From the NCBI GenBank assembly GCA_947085405.1, contig CAMTWO010000035.1, positions 34,654-98,653 on the forward strand: a stretch of DNA of 64,000 nt. Direction: 5' to 3'. Numbering within the stretch: the first letter of the stretch is position 1; the number at the start of each line of letters is the position of its first letter. Below the pieces are notes generated by a model. The model was not told the origin of the DNA, made no database searches, and worked only from the letters and a program-made list of their open reading frames with translations. The DNA comes from JASEGV01 sp947085405. GTDB lineage: Bacteria; Bacteroidota; Ignavibacteria; UBA10030; BY39. Of this stretch, positions 1 through 5,838 are shown in pieces. The translations under genes were made by a program, and so were the position numbers.

Positions 1-1
1 C

Positions 2-289
2 ATAAATGAATTAGTAACTTCAGCGGGTGGAATTAACATTGCAGCCGAATCGCCGCTGCAATATCCGATTATCAACAGAGAGGAAGTTCTGAAACAAAAT
101 CCCGATGTAATCATCGTGATGAGCGATGTCGTAAAAAGTATAGAAGATGTTGTAACTCATTTCCCTGAATGGAAGAAAACAGAGGCATTCAAGAAACACA
201 AGATAAAAATAGTAGATGCAGATATACTGTCCCGACCCGGACCCAGAATTATAGAAGGTTTAAAAATGATTGCATCAGTAATTTTTTAA
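2..289 (+). CDS. ABC transporter substrate-binding protein (BtuF/FecB type), C-terminal fragment
   Basis: An open frame enters from the left edge and stops at 287-289. The 95 visible residues resemble the C-terminal lobe of periplasmic binding proteins for cobalamin, heme or ferric siderophores. Typical features are a segment NPDVIIVMSD, then a PEWKKTEAFKKHKI helix, and a terminal RPGPRIIEGLKMIA helix. The start and the signal peptide lie outside the window. A matching ATPase (35240-36061) exists, but 35 kb away on the other strand, so pairing is only a guess. Ferritin follows 64 bases downstream, which suits an iron-related ligand without proving it. Confidence 0.75.
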   Translation: MNELVTSAGGINIAAESPLQYPIINREEVLKQNPDVIIVMSDVVKSIEDVVTHFPEWKKTEAFKKHKIKIVDADILSRPGPRIIEGLKMIASVIF

Positions 290-353
290 AAGTATATTAA
301 CACAAAATCAATAAACAAAAAGATAACAACTAATAATAATAAAGGAGAAAACA

Positions 354-848
354 ATGTTGAGCAAAACCTTACAAAACTCGTTAAATAATCAAATACAAGC
401 CGAGATATTCTCATCATATCTTTACCTGTCGATGTCGGCTTACTGCGAAACGAACAATTATTTAGGCGCCGCTAAATGGTTTAAACTGCAGTCGGAAGAA
501 GAATGGGAACACGCGATGAAGTTTTACAAGTTCGTAATCGATCGCGGCGGGAAAGTCCAGTTAAAAGCAATAGACCAACCGCAACACGATTTTAAATCGC
601 TATTAGGTGCATTCGAAGAAACGTTAACACACGAGAAAAAAGTTACTGCGCTGATCAATAAACTTTATGAACAGTCCTTGAAAGAATCCGATTATCCGGC
701 GCAAATCTTTTTGCAGTGGTTCATAACCGAGCAAGTTGAAGAAGAGGCAAATGCTGTTGCCATCATCGAACGAATTAAGATGGTAGGCGAAAAGGCAGGC
801 TCAATTCTCTGGATTGATAAAGAATTAGGTAAACGGGCAAAAGAATAA
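354..848 (+). CDS. ftnA: Bacterial non-heme ferritin
   Basis: This protein stores iron by oxidising Fe(II) and holding the mineral in a 24-subunit cytoplasmic shell. At 164 residues it has the normal length. All ferroxidase-centre residues known from E. coli FtnA sit at the same numbers: E17, E50, H53, E94, Q127 and E130. The N-terminus LSKTLQNSLNNQIQAEIFSS is standard. No heme-binding Met of bacterioferritin is apparent at the equivalent place. A strong Shine-Dalgarno (AAAGGAG) lies about 7 bases before the ATG. It appears monocistronic: a long hairpin starts 16 bases after the stop codon. Confidence is high. Confidence 0.95.
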   Translation: MLSKTLQNSLNNQIQAEIFSSYLYLSMSAYCETNNYLGAAKWFKLQSEEEWEHAMKFYKFVIDRGGKVQLKAIDQPQHDFKSLLGAFEETLTHEKKVTALINKLYEQSLKESDYPAQIFLQWFITEQVEEEANAVAIIERIKMVGEKAGSILWIDKELGKRAKE

Positions 849-864
849 ATTACTACTCTGCAAA

Positions 865-911
865 CCTCTCGTAGGTTAATCTTTGTTTAAGCAAAGCAAA
901 CCTACGGGAGG
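865..911 (+). repeat. Long inverted repeat just after ferritin
   Basis: The arms CCTCTCGTAGGTT (865-877) and AACCTACGGGAGG (899-911) pair over 13 bases with one G-U. A smaller CTTTG/CAAAG pair lies in the loop. It could end ferritin transcription, but no T-run follows (GTAAAATTA), so a palindromic repeat is equally likely. Confidence 0.6.
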
Positions 912-927
912 GTAAAATTACTATACG

Positions 928-1127
928 GGTTTGAAGTTTATATTGGGCGTGTTGTCGAATTGTCTTTGCGATCCCGACTTCAGTCTGAAGAAGCAATCTC
1001 ACTCCTTCCTTTGGGTTTATGTCTCTCCGGAAGGTATGCCTTCTGCATTCATCCCGATAGGGAGGATATTTGTTCTTTTCTCTAATTATAAATTTGGGTT
1101 GAATGTAACAATCCAAACCCGGCAAAT
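928..1127. repeat. Dispersed intergenic repeat, copy A (degenerate)
   Basis: This stretch shares blocks with 32030-32330. A 29-base identical block starts TATGCCTTCTGCATTC (1035-1063 here, 32176-32204 there). TGTTCTTTTCTCTA (1071-1084; 32280-32293) and AAATTTGGG (1090-1098; 32299-32307) follow in the same order. Copy A looks like an internally deleted version of copy B. Short open frames run across it on both strands (853-1125 and 931-1131), but they are read-throughs of the repeat and not genes. It occupies the place where the partner toxin of the 1293-1547 antitoxin decays. Confidence 0.65.
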
Positions 1128-1228
1128 GTGACCATTATATTAAATCCAATATATTAAATCGGTGTGTAATTGTCCAGGATTTATTTTATCTGTTTAATCC
1201 AAATAGTTTTTGTAATTTTGTTAACACT

Positions 1229-1306
1229 TCAAGCTGTAAATCTGTCTTTTGTCGTGGAAAAGTCATCGAAAGGAAATGAGACAAGTACAATCTTATATCT
1301 TGTCAT
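1229..1306 (-). pseudogene. MazF/PemK-type toxin remnant
   Basis: An ATG at 1306 overlaps the end of the antitoxin gene by 14 bases, as in many type II pairs. It reads MTRYKIVLVSFPFDDFSTTK and then stops after 25 residues. This matches the N-terminal strand of PemK/MazF-type mRNA interferases (xIVLVxFPFxDxSxTKxRP), which are normally about 110 residues. Just past the stop, in another frame, LEVLTKLQKLFGLNR resembles the family's last helix. The gene therefore looks like an internal deletion that joins both ends out of frame. The family assignment rests on a short motif. Confidence 0.55.
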
Positions 1307-1547
1307 TGTAGGGCTTACCGTCACTGATACTATAAATATCTTCTTCTTTATTTTTTAGGAATTCAAAACCAGGATCTCTCGCAGCTACTGCAAGCCATTC
1401 GGTTTCGCTAATTTCGGTCTCTTCTGGTAAAAGAATAAGTACACGCACTTTTGTCGGAAAAGCTATCGCTATTGCTTCGTCTAAGTGAACATTGTTTGGT
1501 GAATCGATTGTTCCTGTAGTTTCGATGATCTTTGTTGCGATTTCCAT
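1293..1547 (-). CDS. Type II antitoxin-like protein (orphaned)
   Basis: This 84-residue protein resembles the antitoxins that precede PemK/MazF-type or PIN toxins. It has an N-terminal strand with LDEAIAIAFPTKVRVLILLPE, a linker, then EWLAVAARDPGFEFLKNKEEDIYSISDGKPYND, the typical C-terminal signature of that group. In working pairs the C-terminal part wraps the toxin, and the N-terminal part binds the promoter or dimerises. The toxin start codon overlaps its end, but the toxin is broken (1229-1306), so the antitoxin probably has no partner here. It might still protect against a related toxin elsewhere. The family call is from motif memory. Confidence 0.7.
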   Translation of the reverse strand: MEIATKIIETTGTIDSPNNVHLDEAIAIAFPTKVRVLILLPEETEISETEWLAVAARDPGFEFLKNKEEDIYSISDGKPYNDKI

Positions 1548-1651
1548 ATCTTTTCATTCCATTAAGTTTAATATTGTAATCTATTTCAATTTACCAATTC
1601 ATTTTGTGAATTTCAAATATTTATAATGAGATTTTTGCCATTATTCGGATT

Positions 1652-1680
1652 TTGTTTAAATCTCTCAATTTGTCTATATT
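1652..1680 (+). promoter_or_regulatory. Sigma70-like promoter of the hydantoinase gene
   Basis: TTGTTT (1652-1657), a 17-base spacer, then TATATT (1675-1680). The ATG is at 1693, so a start near 1687 would give an almost leaderless mRNA. The same layout recurs at 4471-4499. Confidence 0.55.
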
Positions 1681-1692
1681 TACACCACCTTT

Positions 1693-3075
1693 ATGTCTAT
1701 CTTAATTAAAAACGGTCGTGTTGTTACCGCTTTGGATGATTTTTTTGCCGATGTATTTATCGAGAACGGGAAAATCTCCAAAGTTGCTCCAAATCTAAAT
1801 CTGTCCGCGAGTACGGTAATTGACGCAACGAATAAATATGTAATACCCGGTGCTATAGATGTTCACACACACATCGATATGCCTTACGGCGATATAAAAT
1901 CGACCGATGATTTTGAAACCGGGACTATCGCCGCTGCCTTTGGTGGAACAACGACAATCATAGATTTCGCTGTTCAATCAAAAGGACAATCACTTTTAGA
2001 AGCATTGAACATCTGGAAACAAAAAGCTTATGGCAAAGCTGTTATCGATTATGGCTTTCACATTATCATAACAGATGCTAACGAGAAATATCTCAGTGAA
2101 CTTGATAAAGTTGTTAACGAAGGTGTTACAAGTTTGAAATTGTTCACAGCATACCCGGGCAGATTGATGTTAGATGATTCAGAAATATTCAGAGTGATGC
2201 AGCGGGCAAAACAAAGCGGCGCCTTGATAATGATGCACGCTGAGAATGGTTACGTAATTGATAAGCTAATTCAACAGACGCTTGCTGAAGGAAAGAGCGA
2301 ACCAATCTATCATGCTTTAACACGTCCGCCGGCACTCGAAGGCGAAGCAACCAACAGAACCATTGCTCTTGCCAAAGTTGCCGGTGTTCCGGTTTATATC
2401 GTGCACGTTACCTGTCGCGAGGCGATTGATGCCATCAGGCAGGCACGAACAAATGGACAGAAAGTATTCGGCGAAACTTGTCCACACTACTTGCTGTTGA
2501 GTGAAGACGATTTGAGAAGACCAAACTTTGAAGGTGCTAAGTATGTTCTTTCGCCGCCGTTGCGTGAAAAACAACATCAGCAGATACTCTGGGATTCGCT
2601 CGGTGATAATGTTCTACAAACAATTGCAACCGACCACTGTCCCTTTAACTTCAACCAACACAAAGAGTTAGGGCGGAAAGATTTTACAAAAATTCCGAAC
2701 GGCGGTCCCGGAATTGAAAACCGACTTCAACTCAGTTATGAATATGGAGTTAATCAAAAACGGTTTTCTATAAATCGGTGGGTCGAATTAGTATCAACAA
2801 ATCCTGCCAAGATATTCGGAATGTATCCGCAGAAAGGTGAGATTGCTGTTGGCAGCGATGCCGATATTGTTATCTGGAATCCTAACACTGAGCACACCAT
2901 CTCAGCACAAACTCATCACATGCGTGTCGATTACAATATGTTTGAAGGTTTCAAAATAAAAGGAAACGCTGAAACAGTAATTGCGCGTGGCGAAGTAATA
3001 ATCGAAAAAGAAAAATTTTTCGGTAAGCCAGGACGCGGAAAATTCCTAAAACGAAAACCGTTTGGAAATTTATAA
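1693..3075 (+). CDS. hydA: Dihydropyrimidinase / D-hydantoinase
   Basis: This zinc amidohydrolase hydrolyses the cyclic amide of dihydropyrimidines or hydantoins to N-carbamoyl amino acids. At 460 residues it has full family length. All metal ligands are visible: H58 and H60 in DVHTHID, the carboxylated K149 in TSLKLFTAYPG, H182 in MHAENG, H238 in VHVTC and D314 in TDHCPFN. Allantoinases are close relatives, but the sequence around DHCPFN and the C-terminal FEG.KIKGNAETVIARGEV fits the dihydropyrimidinase branch better. It opens the catabolic block and has its own promoter. The true substrate cannot be read from sequence; given FdrA, DUF1116 and DUF2877 downstream, a ring giving an N-carbamoyl product is plausible. 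Confidence 0.9.
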   Translation: MSILIKNGRVVTALDDFFADVFIENGKISKVAPNLNLSASTVIDATNKYVIPGAIDVHTHIDMPYGDIKSTDDFETGTIAAAFGGTTTIIDFAVQSKGQSLLEALNIWKQKAYGKAVIDYGFHIIITDANEKYLSELDKVVNEGVTSLKLFTAYPGRLMLDDSEIFRVMQRAKQSGALIMMHAENGYVIDKLIQQTLAEGKSEPIYHALTRPPALEGEATNRTIALAKVAGVPVYIVHVTCREAIDAIRQARTNGQKVFGETCPHYLLLSEDDLRRPNFEGAKYVLSPPLREKQHQQILWDSLGDNVLQTIATDHCPFNFNQHKELGRKDFTKIPNGGPGIENRLQLSYEYGVNQKRFSINRWVELVSTNPAKIFGMYPQKGEIAVGSDADIVIWNPNTEHTISAQTHHMRVDYNMFEGFKIKGNAETVIARGEVIIEKEKFFGKPGRGKFLKRKPFGNL

Positions 3076-3098
3076 TATGTAGAACTACTTATTTGAAT

Positions 3099-3175
3099 TC
3101 GAACTCATCCCCAACCCCTTCTCTTATTAAGAGAAGGGGAGAATATGCCCAAGCTTTGATAGAGGATGAGTTCGA
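3099..3175. repeat. Nested inverted repeat between hydantoinase and CoA-transferase genes
   Basis: The outer arms TCGAACTCATCC (3099-3110) and GGATGAGTTCGA (3164-3175) are perfect complements. Inside lies a perfect 11-bp hairpin, CCCCTTCTCTT (3115-3125) and AAGAGAAGGGG (3129-3139), with a three-base loop. It resembles the non-coding palindromic repeats scattered in many bacterial genomes and may also slow transcription. No coding sequence is seen in it. Confidence 0.7.
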
Positions 3176-3226
3176 GTTATGAAAAGATCAAAAAAATCTA
3201 AAATCACTCAAAACTCATAAATCCCC

Positions 3227-3251
3227 AATCATAAATCATAAATCATAAATC
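3227..3251. repeat. Short tandem repeat AATCATA x3.5
   Basis: Three and a half perfect copies of AATCATA end six bases before the ATG of the CoA-transferase gene, in the place where a ribosome binding site would be expected. No purine-rich Shine-Dalgarno is present there. Confidence 0.7.
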
Positions 3252-3256
3252 TTATT

Positions 3257-4444
3257 ATGTCTCTACCTTTATCCAAAATTCGTGTTCTTGATTTTACAAG
3301 AATCTTATCCGGTCCTTATTGCACAATGAAGTTAGGCGATATGGGGGCTGAAATTATTAAAATAGAAGCGCGAGGTTCGGGCGACGATACCCGCTACTGG
3401 GCTCCGCCTTATGTCGGCGAGGAGAGTGTTTACTTTTTGAGTGTCAACAGAAATAAAAAAAGCATTACACTCGACCTGAAGTCGAAAGAAGGCAAAGAAA
3501 TAGTACAGAAGTTAATCCGGAAGAGCGATATAGTTGTAGAAAACTTTCGTGCAGGTGTGATGGAGAAATTGGGATTCGACTATAAATCTGTTAAAAAATT
3601 AAACTCTAAAATTATTTACTGCTCAATATCCGGATACGGACAGACAAGCGAGCAAAGCCACCAACCGAGTTTTGATTTGGTTGTTCAAGGAGAATCTGGA
3701 TTTATGGATATTACCGGATTTCCTGACGGCAGCCCAACTAAAGCCGGAGTATCGCTTGCAGATATTGCGGCAGGGCATGCGGCGTTTGAAGGAATTCTGC
3801 TTGCATTGTTCCATCGTCAGAAAACCGGGAAGGGTCAATACATCGACATAAGTTTGTTAGACAGTTTAATTTCGATGTTCACGTTTCAATCGCAGATTGC
3901 ATTATCAACAGCAACAACACCGAAACGAAAAGGCAACCTGCATCCGACAATAACTCCATACGAAACGTTCGAGACAAAGGACGGCTACATAAACATCGCA
4001 GCGGGCAACGAAGGACTTTGGAAAAATTTCAGCAAAGCAATAAACCGGACAGACTTGTTAACTGTTGAAAATTTTTCGGTTAATCCTAAAAGAGTCGAAA
4101 ACCGTGTAGAGTTGCAGAAGGAATTGATACCAATTTTGAAGTTGAAGACCAGTGATGAATGGTTCAAAATTTTTGCCGAGTATGATGTGCCGGTCGGAAA
4201 AATTAATACTGTGAAAGAAGCTCTAAACTTACCAACCGTTCTCGGCAGGGAAATGGTAATCGAATTAAACCACTCAACTGTCGGTAAAATGAAGACAGTT
4301 GGTAACCCTATAAAACTTAGCAGCGTTAAGAATTATAATTATAAACCTGCCCCCGCTATAGGTGAACATAGTGATAAAATATTAAAACAACTTGGTTACT
4401 CTAAAAAAGAAATTGCAAAATTAAAATCACAAAAAGTTGTTTAG
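3257..4444 (+). CDS. Family III (CaiB/BaiF-type) CoA-transferase
   Basis: Enzymes of this family move CoA between carboxylic acids through an aspartyl-CoA anhydride. Members include formyl-CoA:oxalate CoA-transferase and carnitine CoA-transferase. The 395-residue length is typical. Seen motifs are the N-terminal RVLDFTRILSGPYCTMKLGDMGAEIIKIE, the LDLKSKEGKE and VVENFRAGVMEKLG segments, and the FDLVVQGESGFMDITG region that carries the conserved catalytic Asp. A C-terminal VNTVKEAL-like segment is present as INTVKEAL. Its place between hydantoinase and molybdenum hydroxylase genes suggests that it activates an acid made by this pathway; oxalate is one candidate, by inference only. The repeat-rich 5' flank gives no clear ribosome site. 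Confidence 0.9.
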   Translation: MSLPLSKIRVLDFTRILSGPYCTMKLGDMGAEIIKIEARGSGDDTRYWAPPYVGEESVYFLSVNRNKKSITLDLKSKEGKEIVQKLIRKSDIVVENFRAGVMEKLGFDYKSVKKLNSKIIYCSISGYGQTSEQSHQPSFDLVVQGESGFMDITGFPDGSPTKAGVSLADIAAGHAAFEGILLALFHRQKTGKGQYIDISLLDSLISMFTFQSQIALSTATTPKRKGNLHPTITPYETFETKDGYINIAAGNEGLWKNFSKAINRTDLLTVENFSVNPKRVENRVELQKELIPILKLKTSDEWFKIFAEYDVPVGKINTVKEALNLPTVLGREMVIELNHSTVGKMKTVGNPIKLSSVKNYNYKPAPAIGEHSDKILKQLGYSKKEIAKLKSQKVV

Positions 4445-4470
4445 GGAACAAAATTAGATAGTATCTTCAG

Positions 4471-4499
4471 TTGTTTTAAATACCGAAGTTTTGTAATTT
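4471..4499 (+). promoter_or_regulatory. Sigma70-like promoter of the molybdenum hydroxylase operon
   Basis: TTGTTT (4471-4476), a 17-base spacer and TAATTT (4494-4499), followed by TACACAC-like bases. Its -35 and spacing equal those of the 1652-1680 promoter, and both are followed by TTTACAC. This hints at co-expression of the hydantoinase and hydroxylase units. Confidence 0.55.
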
Positions 4500-4532
4500 T
4501 ACACACATTTTTAATAAAAATAAGGTTCAAAA

Positions 4533-5363
4533 TTGCTAAATAGTTTTTCATATTATAAACCGAAATCCGAAATTGAAATTATTGAAACATTAAAATCATT
4601 CGGAGACGATGCCAAAATATTAGCCGGCGGAACCGATTTGTTAGTTTATATGAAGCAACAAATTGCAGGTCCCAAAGTATTGGTCGATATTAAAGGCGTT
4701 CCTGATTTTTCTAAAATTGAAATCGACGGTGCGGGCAATCTCGTTATCGGAGCTGCTGTAACCTGCAACGACGTAGTAGAGAGTCAATATATCCAAAATC
4801 ATTATCCGGTATTAGCGACTGCTGCAAAAACGATCGGGTCGTATCAAATTCGCAACAGAGCAACAGTTGTCGGAAATATTTGCAATGCCTCGCCCGCGGC
4901 TGATATGGCGGGTGCACTTCTCGTCTTGGATTCGTCAGTTATTATTGCAACCGAAAAAGGAAACCGCGAAATCCCTATCAAACAATTTTTTGTTGGTGTT
5001 AAAAAAACATCGCTGCAACAAAATGAATTTGTTAAAGCAATCAGAGTGCGTGCTGACTACAAAAATGCCGATGCAAGTTACTTAAAAGCAAGTCGCATTA
5101 AAGGGCACGACCTTGGTACTTGCAACGTAGCCCTTAGTCGCGGCAAAAATGGAACAATCAAAATTGCAATTGGCTCGTGCAACATTACACCGGTTTTACT
5201 CCCGGATTTCGACAGCACGAATATTGATCTTGCAAACATATTAACGACAGCGATGAATAGTATAAAACCGATTGATGATTTAAGAGGTTCAAAAGAATAT
5301 CGAAAACATCTCGTCCAAGTTTTTATCAAACGATTATTAAACGGAAAGGGACATAGCCATTAA
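4533..5363 (+). CDS. Molybdenum hydroxylase FAD subunit (XdhB/CoxM type)
   Basis: This 276-residue protein is the flavin subunit of a heterotrimeric xanthine dehydrogenase-family hydroxylase and passes electrons from the iron-sulfur subunit to an acceptor. FAD-binding motifs are visible: ILAGGTDLLVYM near residues 31-42, and IRNRATVVGNICNASPAAD near 109-127. The Cys insert that holds a 4Fe-4S cluster in 4-hydroxybenzoyl-CoA reductase is absent. The start is a TTG, with AAGG about eight bases upstream. The iron-sulfur subunit frame overlaps its stop, and the catalytic subunit follows, giving the order M-S-L as in CO dehydrogenase-type operons. Confidence 0.88.
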   Translation: MLNSFSYYKPKSEIEIIETLKSFGDDAKILAGGTDLLVYMKQQIAGPKVLVDIKGVPDFSKIEIDGAGNLVIGAAVTCNDVVESQYIQNHYPVLATAAKTIGSYQIRNRATVVGNICNASPAADMAGALLVLDSSVIIATEKGNREIPIKQFFVGVKKTSLQQNEFVKAIRVRADYKNADASYLKASRIKGHDLGTCNVALSRGKNGTIKIAIGSCNITPVLLPDFDSTNIDLANILTTAMNSIKPIDDLRGSKEYRKHLVQVFIKRLLNGKGHSH

Positions 5364-5838
5364 GACGATAGTAGTTACAATCAACGATAGAAGATACAGT
5401 AAAAGTGTTTCAGAAAATAGAACATTATTAGATTTTCTCCGCGAGGATTTGTATTTATTAGGTGTAAAAGAAGGATGCGGAGAAGGCGAGTGCGGCGCTT
5501 GCACCGTTTTAATGAATGGAAAACCGGTAAACTCCTGTTTGGTTTTAGCAGTTGAAGTTGACGGAACGGTAATTCGCACAATCGAAGGCGAATCGAAGGA
5601 CGGGAAATTAAATCCACTCCAGGAATCTTTTAAAAAACATCACGCTACGCAATGCGGATTTTGCACTCCCGGTGTTATTATGTCGGCGACATCGCTTTTA
5701 GAACGGAATCAAAACCCGGATGAAGACGAAATCAAAGAAGCGATTGAAGGTAACTTTTGCAGATGCACCGGTTACCGGCAAATTATTGATGCTATAGCTG
5801 AAGCCGCAACGCTTCTTGAGAGCGAGGTAAAAAAATGA
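5359..5838 (+). CDS. Molybdenum hydroxylase 2Fe-2S subunit (XdhC/CoxS type), apparent ATT start
   Basis: This is the small electron-transfer subunit. The plant-type cluster Cys are in GCGEGECGACTV, followed by a later Cys in the SCLVL segment; the second cluster uses QCGFCTPG and FCRCTGYR. The N-terminal strand KTIVVTINDRRYSKSV and TLLDFLRED are needed for the fold. They lie in frame upstream of the first usual start codon (TTG at 5449), which would remove them. The frame is open only from 5341 and contains no ATG, GTG or TTG before 5449. ATT at 5359 stands eight bases after GGAAAGGGA and overlaps the preceding stop, so it is the best start (159 residues, normal length). A sequencing error cannot be excluded. 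Confidence 0.8.
   Translation: MKTIVVTINDRRYSKSVSENRTLLDFLREDLYLLGVKEGCGEGECGACTVLMNGKPVNSCLVLAVEVDGTVIRTIEGESKDGKLNPLQESFKKHHATQCGFCTPGVIMSATSLLERNQNPDEDEIKEAIEGNFCRCTGYRQIIDAIAEAATLLESEVKK

Noticed and set aside
853..1131. Open frames on both strands after ferritin
   Set aside because: They lie in the dispersed repeat, have no ribosome site and no protein-like pattern; the shared blocks with 32030-32330 show this is repeat DNA.
1170..1358. 62-residue hydrophobic frame on the + strand
   Set aside because: It is antisense to the toxin remnant and antitoxin genes; its hydrophobicity comes from complementing A/T-rich DNA.
3257..4444. CoA-transferase gene called as formyl-CoA:oxalate CoA-transferase (frc)
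   Set aside because: Family III members have many substrates, and no oxalyl-CoA decarboxylase gene is adjacent; the specific name is not supported.
5449..5838. TTG at 5449 as the start of the iron-sulfur subunit
   Set aside because: It would delete the N-terminal strand of the 2Fe-2S fold that is encoded in frame upstream.
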